DNA of 39,768 nt, taken from contig NZ_JASCOR010000025.1 in the NCBI RefSeq assembly GCF_029959445.1, positions 1 through 39,768 on the forward strand. Direction: 5' to 3'. The translations under genes were made by a program, and so were the position numbers. Positions 1 to 6,814 of this stretch are shown in pieces. How positions within the stretch are numbered: the first letter of the stretch is position 1; each line of letters opens with the position of its first letter. This DNA is from Stenotrophomonas sp. PS02298. GTDB taxonomy: Bacteria > Pseudomonadota > Gammaproteobacteria > Xanthomonadales > Xanthomonadaceae. The notes beneath the pieces are model-generated. The model made no database searches, was not told the origin of the DNA, and was given only the letters and a program-made list of their open reading frames with translations.

Positions 1-69
1 CCCCCCCCCCCCGCCCCCCCCCCCCCCCCCCCCCCCCCCGCGCCCCCCCCGGGGAGCACCCCCCCCCCT
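1..69. other. C-rich low-complexity contig edge, probable artefact
   Basis: These 69 bases are almost entirely cytosine with a few G, A and T. Nothing biological in a Stenotrophomonas-like genome is expected to look like this, and it stands at the very start of the window. I read it as the ragged edge of an assembled contig. The island's true left end and distal att site therefore probably lie on another contig. Confidence 0.7.
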
Positions 70-285
70 ACTAGTAGCCCCCCTCGCTGTAGGGAAGGCG
101 ATAGGCTCCAGTGAGCAAAGCCAAGAATTTACAAAGTCCCCCTCTATTCTTGTGCCAGATTCCCGCGGCCTTTGCATCAGCAGTAATCCTTTGTTGTCCC
201 TTTGTTGTAGCGACGTTCGCAAGTCGTACACGAAACAGCGCCGCATACTTCCTTGTTTGCCCCTGTCCCTGACCACCCCAGTCGT

Positions 286-1011
286 TCACAGCCGATCATT
301 GGACCGCATGGATCGCCTCGCATCGACGTAAGCAATTCTTTCGCTTTGCGCCATCTCCCGGATACGGAACGCCCCCAGGTGCCGCTCCGCCCTGCGTCCA
401 ACCCCCTGTTCCTTCAATGTCCGGTGATCAACACGCTCCGTAATGCCATTGCGCTGCAAGTGGTCGTTAATGATGCTCGCAACCATTTGGCGAGTTTCAA
501 TCAAGCTTTCACGTACCTGCACGCTCGTTCTGCCGCACGCATCCTTCCTGCATCCGCCCGCTTCAGGCCTATAGGAGTTGTACCTGCGGAACATCTGCGG
601 GGCGGATCGTTGGAACCCATCCGGCATGCGATCTGACACCATCAGATGCAGGTGCATATTCATTCCTCCTTCGAGGGACGCCTCGGGTGCATGCACCGCG
701 TACTCGTAGGGCTTCGCACCTGCCAGGAAGTGAATGAGATCCTGCACCAGCTCTCTCGACCTGCTGCCGACAAGCTCGTTTGGGAGCGCGACGATGAACT
801 CCCTGTAAGCGGCACCATTCATGCGCTCGTGTGCATCCGCTGCGGCCCAGAACGCTCGACCGCTATCCTCTGCCCAAGCAGGTAGGTTCCCGCACCCAAC
901 GTCGATCAAGTCCTCCCGTGACCGATACCTTCCTTCGCGACGTATGTAGTCACTATGCCCTACGGCTTTTCCCTTGGTGCCAGTTTTTAGCTGTAAATGG
1001 AAGATCTTCAT
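286..1011 (-). CDS. MobA-type (MOBQ) relaxase domain protein
   Basis: 241 aa. The protein closely follows the N-terminal relaxase domain of RSF1010 MobA. It has a DYIRREGRY segment in which Tyr22 corresponds to the nicking Tyr25 of MobA. A metal-binding HLHLMVSDR segment (His120, His122) follows, then FRRYNSYRPEAGG and a VDHRTLKEQG segment near residue 195. The family nicks one strand at oriT and stays attached to the DNA for mobilization by a helper type IV secretion system. The start is set by a GAGGT ribosome site about 8 bases upstream of ATG at 1011; an in-frame start four codons earlier is less likely. The long primase part of RSF1010 MobA is absent, and no mobB or mobC partner is visible. 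It could be a compact relaxase or a C-terminally truncated one, because the contig edge is close. Confidence 0.85.
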   Translation of the reverse strand: MKIFHLQLKTGTKGKAVGHSDYIRREGRYRSREDLIDVGCGNLPAWAEDSGRAFWAAADAHERMNGAAYREFIVALPNELVGSRSRELVQDLIHFLAGAKPYEYAVHAPEASLEGGMNMHLHLMVSDRMPDGFQRSAPQMFRRYNSYRPEAGGCRKDACGRTSVQVRESLIETRQMVASIINDHLQRNGITERVDHRTLKEQGVGRRAERHLGAFRIREMAQSERIAYVDARRSMRSNDRL

Positions 1012-1034
1012 GGTCAACCTCAATGTCGGGAATG

Positions 1035-1064
1035 AAAAAGGCCAGTGACGTTGGTCACTGGCCT
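1035..1064 (-). terminator. Intrinsic terminator upstream of the relaxase gene
   Basis: An 11-bp perfect stem (1039-1049 with 1054-1064, loop GTTG) is followed on the minus strand by a run of five T. It would end transcripts coming from the lipoprotein gene at 1265-1888 and so isolates the relaxase, which starts 24 bases further on. A role as an attenuator or as part of oriT is possible, since oriT usually lies just upstream of mobA. Confidence 0.75.
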
Positions 1065-1264
1065 CTATGGGGTGGCTTGAGAACTACTTAGCCTGATGAA
1101 TTTGGAGAAACGGTAAGTGCGCGCTCTGCATTCCCCCCTCCCTTCTATTGCATCTAGTGCATGTCGTTGGCTGAGGGTTGTGTAAGTACTAGTGGCCGGC
1201 TTCTCTCATACCTTATGCGCATAGGAGTAAGAAACTACTCATCACGCTCCGAGCATCAGTTGAA

Positions 1265-1888
1265 TCAGTACGCTGCACTGAGAAGCTTAGCCTCAATCAA
1301 CTTCCCATTTTGAAGAACGTAGCTCACATTCTTCTCCACTGAGGGACAGCAGGTGGCATCGTCAGGCCCCTGTACCAGAATCTTCATCGCAACCGATCCT
1401 TCTTGGACCGTGAAATCCTGAACACCCTCACCGTACCCAGACACCGGCAATGAGTCGGCATATGCCAATGCGCCAGCCTCTCTAGCAAATACAGCAAGGT
1501 GCGTGGCGTAGGCGTTACCACCATTAGTCGCCTCCAGTACGAACAGCACGGCCTTATCGCTGACACCGTCGCCATTGAGGTCACCCTCGGCGAACTTCCT
1601 CGCTTCTACGTTCTCATCCGCCTGATCGAAGATGAAAGCCTGCCGAGCCAGTGCTTCACTGATGACGCTCTCGTCCGACGCAGCTGCAGAAGGTTCTGCT
1701 GCGCTCTGGGGCTCTGCCTGCGCAGGTGCGCAGCTGACCGCCTCCGCCTGTGCAGCCGTCAAACCCGCCGGCACTTCGCATCCGGCCAGGTTGATGTCAC
1801 CGGCCTGTGTGAGGGCCGCTTCCTTCTTGCAACCTACAAGCGCCAGTACGGCCAACATGGCCCCCACCAACATACCTACCTTCTTCAT
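1265..1888 (-). CDS. Predicted lipoprotein with EF-hand-like DLNGDG loop
   Basis: 207 aa; family not recognised. The N-terminus is a lipoprotein signal: MKKVG, then a hydrophobic stretch and an LVGC lipobox at about residue 20, so export and lipidation are expected. Alanine- and glutamate-rich sequence follows to about residue 80. Next comes a globular part containing GDLNGDGVSDKAVLF, which resembles an EF-hand or FG-GAP calcium loop, and a PDDATCCPS segment with paired cysteines near the C-terminus. The chosen ATG at 1888 has a strong GGAGAGGG ribosome site; the open frame reaches back 21 codons further but without one. It lies between the MORN lipoprotein gene and the relaxase on the same strand. 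Possible roles are surface exclusion or envelope protection, but nothing in the sequence decides this. Confidence 0.8.
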   Translation of the reverse strand: MKKVGMLVGAMLAVLALVGCKKEAALTQAGDINLAGCEVPAGLTAAQAEAVSCAPAQAEPQSAAEPSAAASDESVISEALARQAFIFDQADENVEARKFAEGDLNGDGVSDKAVLFVLEATNGGNAYATHLAVFAREAGALAYADSLPVSGYGEGVQDFTVQEGSVAMKILVQGPDDATCCPSVEKNVSYVLQNGKLIEAKLLSAAY

Positions 1889-1977
1889 ACCCTCTCCTGG
1901 AGTCGTTTTTGAAAAACTAACCACGCGCATGGAGCGGGCGTGCTTGTGCACGCCCGCTATCTTCCTTCACTACCGCA

Positions 1978-2931
1978 TCAGTTCCTCTTGTCTGATCCGT
2001 CACAGACCCAACAGTCCGGATCCAGACCGCGAGCGATCTTGTCGGCCCGGATGCTCTCCTGCTCCGCCTGGTACTTCGCTTCGCGCTGGGCTGGCGTCAG
2101 CAGGCGTACTGCGTTGTATCGTTTCTCCGCCTCTGTAAGCAGAACTTCCTGCTTGGGCGTCAGAGTGAAATCATTACTTTCCGAGATCGAACGATGGAGC
2201 GCCCACATCTCCGGTTCCGTCAGGTATTCAGTACCGTCTTGCAGATAGTGGGTCTGTGAGACCAGCTTTCCACCCTCGTACAGGCCCCGCTCCGAGACGG
2301 CTCCGTTCTCCTCCCAGTAGGCTTCCCACAGCCCTACAGGCACGCTGCCTTTGAAGTTGGCCTTTACCTTGACCTGACCATTCAGGTAGTAGCTGATCGC
2401 TTCTCCTTCCAGACCGTTGTTCACAGCCGTGGCCTGGTAGGAGAGTTGTCCAGGCTTCTCGGCGAAGTAGATCTTGATCGGCCCTTCCACGCGCCCGTTC
2501 TGCATCGTCAGGATGACGCCAGGACTGCCCGTTTTTGTGTGGAACACGGTCTCCCCATCCAGACCACCGTCGGTCCGCTTGCCTTCGTAGGCGACGACCT
2601 GTGACTGCGGATAGCGGCAGGTGTACTGGCCACCTACCAACCCTTCATCCACCTCCACATCGCAGACATAGTCCAAGTTGCCCAGCAGCGCCGTCATGCT
2701 GGTGGTCTGATTGGTGTTCAGATTCTGGAGGATGGTTCTCAGAGAGCCTAGGAGCGGTTCGAGCTGCTTGTGCGGTACACCGGTCACCCGTCCGTCGAAG
2801 GGTTCATTGGAACCGGATTCGTAGATCTTCCCGTTACTCAGTTCTGCATTGCGCCAGTCCAGGACTGGCTTGCTGCATCCGCCAAGAAGAAGTGCAGCCA
2901 GCATGGCTGCAACGTAGTTGATACTTTTCAT
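1978..2931 (-). CDS. Lipoprotein with MORN-like repeats
   Basis: 317 aa. It begins with MKSINY, a hydrophobic stretch and an LLGGC lipobox at about residue 19, so it should be a membrane-anchored lipoprotein. The middle (about residues 35-240) contains repeated glycine/tyrosine modules such as YEGKRTDGGLDGE, YYLNGQVKVKANFKG and GLWEAYWEENGAVSERG. These resemble the MORN repeats of YwqK-like proteins, which pack as beta-hairpins and mediate contacts. The C-terminus is charged and ends in a CWVCDGSDKRN tail with a CxxC pair. An AAGGA ribosome site precedes ATG 2931. It is the middle member of three co-directional lipoprotein genes. Function is unknown; a surface or immunity-like role is only a guess. 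Confidence 0.8.
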   Translation of the reverse strand: MKSINYVAAMLAALLLGGCSKPVLDWRNAELSNGKIYESGSNEPFDGRVTGVPHKQLEPLLGSLRTILQNLNTNQTTSMTALLGNLDYVCDVEVDEGLVGGQYTCRYPQSQVVAYEGKRTDGGLDGETVFHTKTGSPGVILTMQNGRVEGPIKIYFAEKPGQLSYQATAVNNGLEGEAISYYLNGQVKVKANFKGSVPVGLWEAYWEENGAVSERGLYEGGKLVSQTHYLQDGTEYLTEPEMWALHRSISESNDFTLTPKQEVLLTEAEKRYNAVRLLTPAQREAKYQAEQESIRADKIARGLDPDCWVCDGSDKRN

Positions 2932-3033
2932 GCAATTCCTTGTATGTATGAGCGGGTGTCCGACGCTCAGCCGCAGTGGGTTATCCAGCGACCTGGTCGG
3001 AACGCTGTTTCTTGAACATGGCGCCAGAATCCC

Positions 3034-3303
3034 TCAGCGGCTTCTGCACTGGCCCGCTGCTGCAAAGAGCCGGTCGGAAAGATCGGGCGGCGGGATACTC
3101 TGCTTCTCGATAGCCAGCAGCCCCTGTTCCCCGTAATGTTCCTGTAGCTTGTCAAAGGTACATTTACAGCTGGACTTCGGCGCTCCGCCGGCTACGCAGT
3201 TATCGACGAATCTGTCGCGCAATTTGTCGAACTCGCTACTGCACGCACTGAGTGCCAGGACTACCATCAGCATTGGGAGAAGTACTGGTTTCCGAAGGCT
3301 CAT
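3034..3303 (-). CDS. Small cysteine-containing lipoprotein
   Basis: 89 aa. MSLRKPV is followed by a hydrophobic stretch and a lipobox LSAC at about residue 21, predicting an inner- or outer-membrane lipoprotein. The mature part is short and has a CVAGGAPKSSCKCTFDKL segment with three cysteines, a pattern seen in small secreted proteins of mobile elements. ATG 3303 was chosen because the signal peptide begins there; the frame is open for another 103 codons upstream, but that sequence looks non-coding. It belongs to the same minus-strand cluster as the two larger lipoproteins. No function can be assigned. Confidence 0.7.
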   Translation of the reverse strand: MSLRKPVLLPMLMVVLALSACSSEFDKLRDRFVDNCVAGGAPKSSCKCTFDKLQEHYGEQGLLAIEKQSIPPPDLSDRLFAAAGQCRSR

Positions 3304-3350
3304 GCCTATCGGCTCTTCACCTGCACGAGGAAGGCGAAAGCCACCAAGAT

Positions 3351-3519
3351 TCAAGCCACGGCGCCGATCAGCTTTCCCAGTGAAGGGAAGACCACGGCAG
3401 GCCAGATCAGGCCCTGTCCTAGGTTGTAGAAAAATCCCTTGTACGCGTAGCGGCCCCACATATCGAAACAGATGGCCGCGGTGCACAGGCACGCCGTAAA
3501 GGCCTTTCATGTACCTCAT
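3351..3519 (-). pseudogene. Small membrane protein gene with probable 1-base frameshift
   Basis: On the minus strand, the frame ending at TGA 3351-3353 encodes a convincing small hydrophobic protein. It contains FDMWGRYAYKGFFYNLGQG, followed by LIWPAVVFPSLGKLIGAVA at the C-terminus. Upstream this frame has no ATG and is closed by TGA. The overlapping frame has two ATGs (3519, 3510) behind a purine-rich ribosome-like site. Removing one G from GGCC at 3501-3504 would join them into an unbroken protein of about 55 aa starting MRYMKAFTACLCTAA. This is either a real inactivating frameshift or a sequencing error. The reading is mine from the bases; homologues were not searched. Confidence 0.45.
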
Positions 3520-3541
3520 GTCATTCCCCTGTTGGTTGAGA

Positions 3542-4225
3542 TCAGTTGGTTTCTTGCAGGTAGTGGCTGACGGCTCTGAACAACCGTCGCAGGTCGTCGG
3601 CGTTGGGAACACTCAACGTGATGAAGGGCTCGCCATGGATCCGGATGTGCGCACCGTGAGCGGTGATTTCTGTTAAGCAGCCCAGTAACCGAATCTCTGA
3701 CCGCTCGAACTTGGCTTTGCCTCGGATCTGGGTTTCGGTGATCAGCACGCCTTCCCTGGCACCGCCGAACACGGTGTCGTCGATGAGCACGACAACGTCC
3801 TGCGGCCGCAGCCTCTCCCCGTAGCTGTCCAGGGCTCCCTGGAGCTTCTTCCTTGGGATGTTCGGAGCCACGAACACGCGCTCGAAGGGCTCATTGCTGA
3901 ACTCAAGTCCCTCCAAGACCTGCCGAAGCGAGCGGAGAGGGGGAGGTTCCGGAGCCTGGGTTCGTGGAGCCTCTGGCTCGGGGCTGGGTCTGGCTGTGGC
4001 TCGGGAGCTGTCAAATCGCTCCCGTTGGTCCGGGTCTTTGAGGACCGCATAGGCCTTGTTTACGGCCTGCATCTTCGCCGTGGCCCATACGACGGCAGCC
4101 TCGTCTCCTGCTGCGTAGCGATCAGGGTGGTATTGGCTCCGTCGGCCTTTGTAGGCCAGCTCTATTTCCCAGAGCGGTGCCTCGGGGCGTACCCCGAGGA
4201 CTTCGTAGTGGTCTTCTTCGAACAT
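3542..4225 (-). CDS. J-domain (DnaJ-like) protein with C-terminal beta-rich domain
   Basis: 227 aa. Residues 1-72 form a J domain: DHYEVLGV, then QYHPDRY with the diagnostic HPD at 33-35, then KAYAVLKDPDQRERFD. J domains stimulate the ATPase of Hsp70 (DnaK). A proline-rich linker (about 75-100) leads to a distinct C-terminal domain (about 105-227) with the pattern DVVVLIDDTVFGGAREGVL and ITAHGAHIRIHGEPF. That reads like a PH-like or other small beta domain; I do not recognise the family with certainty. ATG 4225 follows AGGGAAAAGGG; the open frame continues 26 codons upstream without J-domain sequence. There is no Gly/Phe region or zinc finger, so it is not DnaJ itself. It may bring host DnaK to an island-specific client. 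Confidence 0.85.
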   Translation of the reverse strand: MFEEDHYEVLGVRPEAPLWEIELAYKGRRSQYHPDRYAAGDEAAVVWATAKMQAVNKAYAVLKDPDQRERFDSSRATARPSPEPEAPRTQAPEPPPLRSLRQVLEGLEFSNEPFERVFVAPNIPRKKLQGALDSYGERLRPQDVVVLIDDTVFGGAREGVLITETQIRGKAKFERSEIRLLGCLTEITAHGAHIRIHGEPFITLSVPNADDLRRLFRAVSHYLQETN

Positions 4226-4401
4226 CCCTTTTCCCTGCAGTAGCGGTAGCCGAGCGGTTTTTGCCAGAACCCGATTGCTCGCGGGTGAGTTCCGCTGCCC
4301 CAAGGGATCTAGCTCCGCGCTCGACCTTTGCCCTACCTAGACACCCGCAATGCTAATCGTAGTATGTCGAATAGTAGTATTCAAATCGAGACCATCTGTC
4401 G

Positions 4402-4626
4402 ATGGCTCGTGCATCCCACGAAACTCGATTGGTCGCCGTTTTCGCCGGAAATGTCCGACGATTGAGGAAAGAACGTGGACTCTCTCAAGAAGAGTTGGCC
4501 GAGGCGGCCGGCGTCCATCGGACATACGTGGGCATGATCGAACGCGGCGAAAAGAACGTGACGATTTACAACATCGAGCGGATCGCAATAGCTCTTGATG
4601 TCCCTCCAGGATCTCTCCTCGGCTGA
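4402..4626 (+). CDS. XRE-family helix-turn-helix regulator
   Basis: 74 aa. The protein is essentially one Cro/C1-type HTH domain (about residues 15-70): NVRRLRKERGLSQEELAEAA, then VHRTYVGMIERGEKNVTIYN. The size and helix 3 sequence resemble the controller (C) proteins of restriction-modification systems and small phage repressors. It is the only island gene on the plus strand and is divergent from the J-domain gene (start 4225). It could therefore regulate the leftward cluster from the shared 4226-4401 region. There is no clear Shine-Dalgarno before ATG 4402. Whether it controls the distant methyltransferase operon cannot be told from sequence alone. Confidence 0.85.
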   Translation: MARASHETRLVAVFAGNVRRLRKERGLSQEELAEAAGVHRTYVGMIERGEKNVTIYNIERIAIALDVPPGSLLG

Positions 4627-4658
4627 GCATAGGGATCTGAAGGTGGCGGAACGCCCCC

Positions 4659-4874
4659 CTAGAGGTCGGCCGCCTCCTCAATCTTTAGCGCCTCGACTAA
4701 GCAGACCCCTGCTCTCATGCGAAGCCTGCTAGCAGCCTCCCTAATCCTCGCCCTCTGCCGCCAATTTCCATCAGCAGCACGTTCCATCTCCCGAGCCCGC
4801 CGGTCCAGGTCAGCCGCTTTGGCACGAGCTATTGCCGCCCTGGTCGATGACCAGGACGTCTCCCTTTCCTTCAT
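4659..4874 (-). CDS. Small charged helical protein, unknown
   Basis: 71 aa. It is rich in Ala, Arg and Glu, with heptad-like spacing throughout (for example AKAADLDRRAREMERAADG), predicting one or two long helices or a coiled coil. There is no signal peptide or membrane segment. A good AGGAGA ribosome site precedes ATG 4874, which supports it as a real gene. It lies just downstream of the RadC gene (25 bases) on the same strand, so it is probably co-transcribed with the DUF932-RadC pair. Function is unknown; similar small genes are common near RadC/DUF932 in mobile elements. Confidence 0.65.
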   Translation of the reverse strand: MKERETSWSSTRAAIARAKAADLDRRAREMERAADGNWRQRARIREAASRLRMRAGVCLVEALKIEEAADL

Positions 4875-4899
4875 GCTGTTCTCCTAAGTATCCGGATCT

Positions 4900-5394
4900 T
4901 CATATCTGCCCGAGCTGAGCCATCGAGGTGCCTTGGCTCGCCGACACCACAAGGTGATCAACGACCCTCACGTCCACCATCGCCAGCACTTCTTTCAGCC
5001 TTTTGGTGATGGCTCGATCCGCTTCTGACGGCTCGCAATACCCGCTGGGGTGGTTGTGAGCCAGCAGGACCGCTGCCGCGTTCAAGGCCAAGGCACGTTG
5101 GACGACAATCCGCGGATGGATCTCAGCACCATCTACGGAGCCTGAGAACAGCCGTTCCACGGCGATCAAGCGGTTTCGGGTATCAAGAAACGCCACCTCG
5201 AAGTGTTCGCGGATCTCATGTCCTAGACGCAGGCGGAAGAACCTGCCGGCAACCTCCGGATCTCCCAACAGAAGGCCACTGACCATTGCTCTGCTCTCAA
5301 GAATTTCCAATGCTTGGGAGAGGACGAAGCTGTCACGTTCGTTCAAACTTCCAGGCAGCTCTTTCAGGCGTTGCTTCTGCGGCGAGGTGCTCAT
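4900..5394 (-). CDS. RadC-family JAB/MPN domain protein
   Basis: 164 aa. The JAB metalloprotease-like motif is intact: EIHPRIVVQRAL, then HNHPSG with His113 and His115, and Asp126 in EPSEAD. The rest matches the RadC C-terminal domain (VRVVDHLVV near residue 150). The N-terminal helix-hairpin-helix of chromosomal RadC is missing, which is typical of the short versions found on plasmids and islands. The family has no proven role in repair; JAB domains generally bind zinc. ATG 5394 overlaps the TGA of the DUF932 gene in an ATGA arrangement, so the two are translationally coupled. The open frame begins nine codons earlier, but those codons lie inside DUF932. Confidence 0.9.
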   Translation of the reverse strand: MSTSPQKQRLKELPGSLNERDSFVLSQALEILESRAMVSGLLLGDPEVAGRFFRLRLGHEIREHFEVAFLDTRNRLIAVERLFSGSVDGAEIHPRIVVQRALALNAAAVLLAHNHPSGYCEPSEADRAITKRLKEVLAMVDVRVVDHLVVSASQGTSMAQLGQI

Positions 5395-6350
5395 GCGGCT
5401 TCCCCTAACAGTTCCTTCCACGCCTTCTGCTTTAGCAAGGCACCTTGGCCGAACCAGGCTGCATCCAAGCGGTTCTCCGTACTCTGCGCCCGCCGATGAT
5501 GGTCCACGAATTCGGTGATGCTGTTGAGGAGACCGAAGGCGGTACCCCTGCTGGTCTTCAAGCTAGCCCCTCTCCCCTGCCCGTCATACAGCGCCCGCAC
5601 CTTGGCTACAGCCTGCTGATTCACGACTGCCGCCTTCCCATTCTGAGCAGCCGGATACGTGAGCAAATTGCGCAGCACCCCATCGACCGAATCGGGGTTC
5701 ACAGGTGTCTCACAGAGGATCCGCATCCGCTCCACAAAGCCATGCCAGCCCTCAACAGCAATACCCAACTGGCTTTTGACCCTGTCAGCATCGAAGGCAC
5801 TGCGGTGCGGGACCTTGATGGCTCCGGCTCGATCCCCAACAGCGATCTGCAGGGTGTTGTTACACACCACGCGAACTGAGGTGAACTGGGCGGTGGTAGC
5901 CAGCGTTCCGTCGCAGGCCGTAGCCAGAAGAAGATAGCCATTGATCTGATCCTGACCCTTTAGGGCCACACCCTGCCCAGTACGGGCCAATGCCCAGAAC
6001 TTCCGCCCACCGCGAAGAACGCCTGCCGTTTCAAGCTCAAAGCCGCTGTACCGCGTCAGATCGCGGTAAAACTCCAGAATCTCCCGCGGCTGAACCACTC
6101 GATAGCGCTTGGACACCACGGCCAGCGGTCGCTTGGTGTCAGAGCGATAAAGCACCTTCTGCCCGGGGAACGCCCGAACGGGATACTGATCTTCAGCCTC
6201 GGCGGAAAATCGAACCTCGGCTTCCTCCAAAGACCAGTTCATGCCAGCGCGATCGCGCCATACTTCGATGGGCTGATTGGGGGCCAACTGGCTTCCGATG
6301 CCATGCCATGGGGCTTGGCCTGCATAGGCCATGGTTTCAACGTGATGCAT
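5391..6350 (-). CDS. DUF932 phage/plasmid-like protein
   Basis: 319 aa. It shows the family hallmarks: an opening MHHVETMAYAGQAPWHGIG, a central ALARTGQGVALKGQDQINGY and TTAQFTSVRVVCNNTLQIA at about residues 145-165. DUF932 proteins are carried by many plasmids, phages and integrative elements, but their biochemistry is not established. An AGGAG ribosome site stands 8-9 bases before ATG 6350. It is the first gene of a short cluster (DUF932, RadC, small helical protein) linked by a 4-base overlap. Its length is normal for the family and no truncation is apparent. Confidence 0.9.
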   Translation of the reverse strand: MHHVETMAYAGQAPWHGIGSQLAPNQPIEVWRDRAGMNWSLEEAEVRFSAEAEDQYPVRAFPGQKVLYRSDTKRPLAVVSKRYRVVQPREILEFYRDLTRYSGFELETAGVLRGGRKFWALARTGQGVALKGQDQINGYLLLATACDGTLATTAQFTSVRVVCNNTLQIAVGDRAGAIKVPHRSAFDADRVKSQLGIAVEGWHGFVERMRILCETPVNPDSVDGVLRNLLTYPAAQNGKAAVVNQQAVAKVRALYDGQGRGASLKTSRGTAFGLLNSITEFVDHHRRAQSTENRLDAAWFGQGALLKQKAWKELLGEAA

Positions 6351-6379
6351 CTCGAACTCCTTTCATAGACGGCATAACG

Positions 6380-6409
6380 CACAAGGCCCGGGCAATGCCG
6401 GGCCTTGTG
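6380..6409. other. 12-bp inverted repeat between DUF932 and a 39-aa gene
   Basis: CACAAGGCCCGG and its exact complement are separated by GCAATG. There is no T-run on either side, so it is not a standard intrinsic terminator. It lies directly downstream of the 39-aa gene (6430-6549) and 30 bases upstream of DUF932 (start 6350). It may be a Rho-assisted terminator or a processing site in the leader. Confidence 0.55.
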
Positions 6410-6429
6410 GGTCTATCTGGATTGTTGGT

Positions 6430-6549
6430 TTAGTCGTAGGAATCGCGACCGAACTGGTCGGGGCGGGTGAACGAACAACGGGCTACGGCCGACAAGATGG
6501 CCGCAGCCACGATGAAGACGCAGTAGAGGAACTCGGATTTATCTTTCAT
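6430..6549 (-). CDS. 39-aa predicted single-pass membrane protein
   Basis: 39 aa. The reading is MKDKSEF, then a hydrophobic stretch LYCVFIVAAAILSAVA (about residues 8-23), then a polar tail RCSFTRPDQFGRDSYD ending in TAA at 6430-6432. One transmembrane helix with the short charged N-terminus inside is predicted. The ribosome site is weak (AGG before ATG 6549). It stands upstream of DUF932 on the same strand, so it may share its transcript across the 6380-6409 hairpin. Support comes only from the clean hydrophobic/polar organisation and the good intergenic fit. Function is unknown. Confidence 0.5.
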   Translation of the reverse strand: MKDKSEFLYCVFIVAAAILSAVARCSFTRPDQFGRDSYD

Positions 6550-6696
6550 GCCTGGTACTCGAAGCGATACGCCTGCGCGCGGCGCACACGCAAAGCAGGG
6601 GGATCCTGCTTCGGCGTAGTACTAAGGGTCTGAAGAAAATTTCAATCAAGAACGACAGTTTGGTACAGCCCAACACCCACTCTAGACACAAGCCGA

Positions 6697-6727
6697 CTGA
6701 CCGCCACCGGTCAGAAGCGGTCACTGA
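6697..6727. other. Overlapping short inverted repeats downstream of the defence operon
   Basis: CTGACCG-CCAC-CGGTCAG (6697-6714) is a 7-bp hairpin. The same left arm can alternatively pair as TGACCGC with GCGGTCA at 6717-6723. The region lies 90-120 bases beyond the stop of the large ATPase gene (6815). No T-run follows, so a terminator role is unproven. I see no gene in 6550-6814. Confidence 0.4.
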
Positions 6728-6814
6728 GAGGCGTGGTGACTACCTACAAAACCCTGAGCGATTCACTCCATGGGGCGCGCTTGGCATGATAGGGCACGTC
6801 ATGGGATCAGGTTT

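Noticed and set aside
253..636. 127-codon plus-strand open frame at the left end
   Set aside because: It is antisense to the MobA relaxase, whose motifs are clear on the minus strand.
6801..6811. ATGGGATCAGG shared with 19691-19701 near the tRNA, as a possible att pair bracketing the defence operon
   Set aside because: Eleven bases recur by chance in a window this size. The 6801 copy is not next to any tRNA-like sequence, and the integrase site is expected inside the tRNA 3' end.
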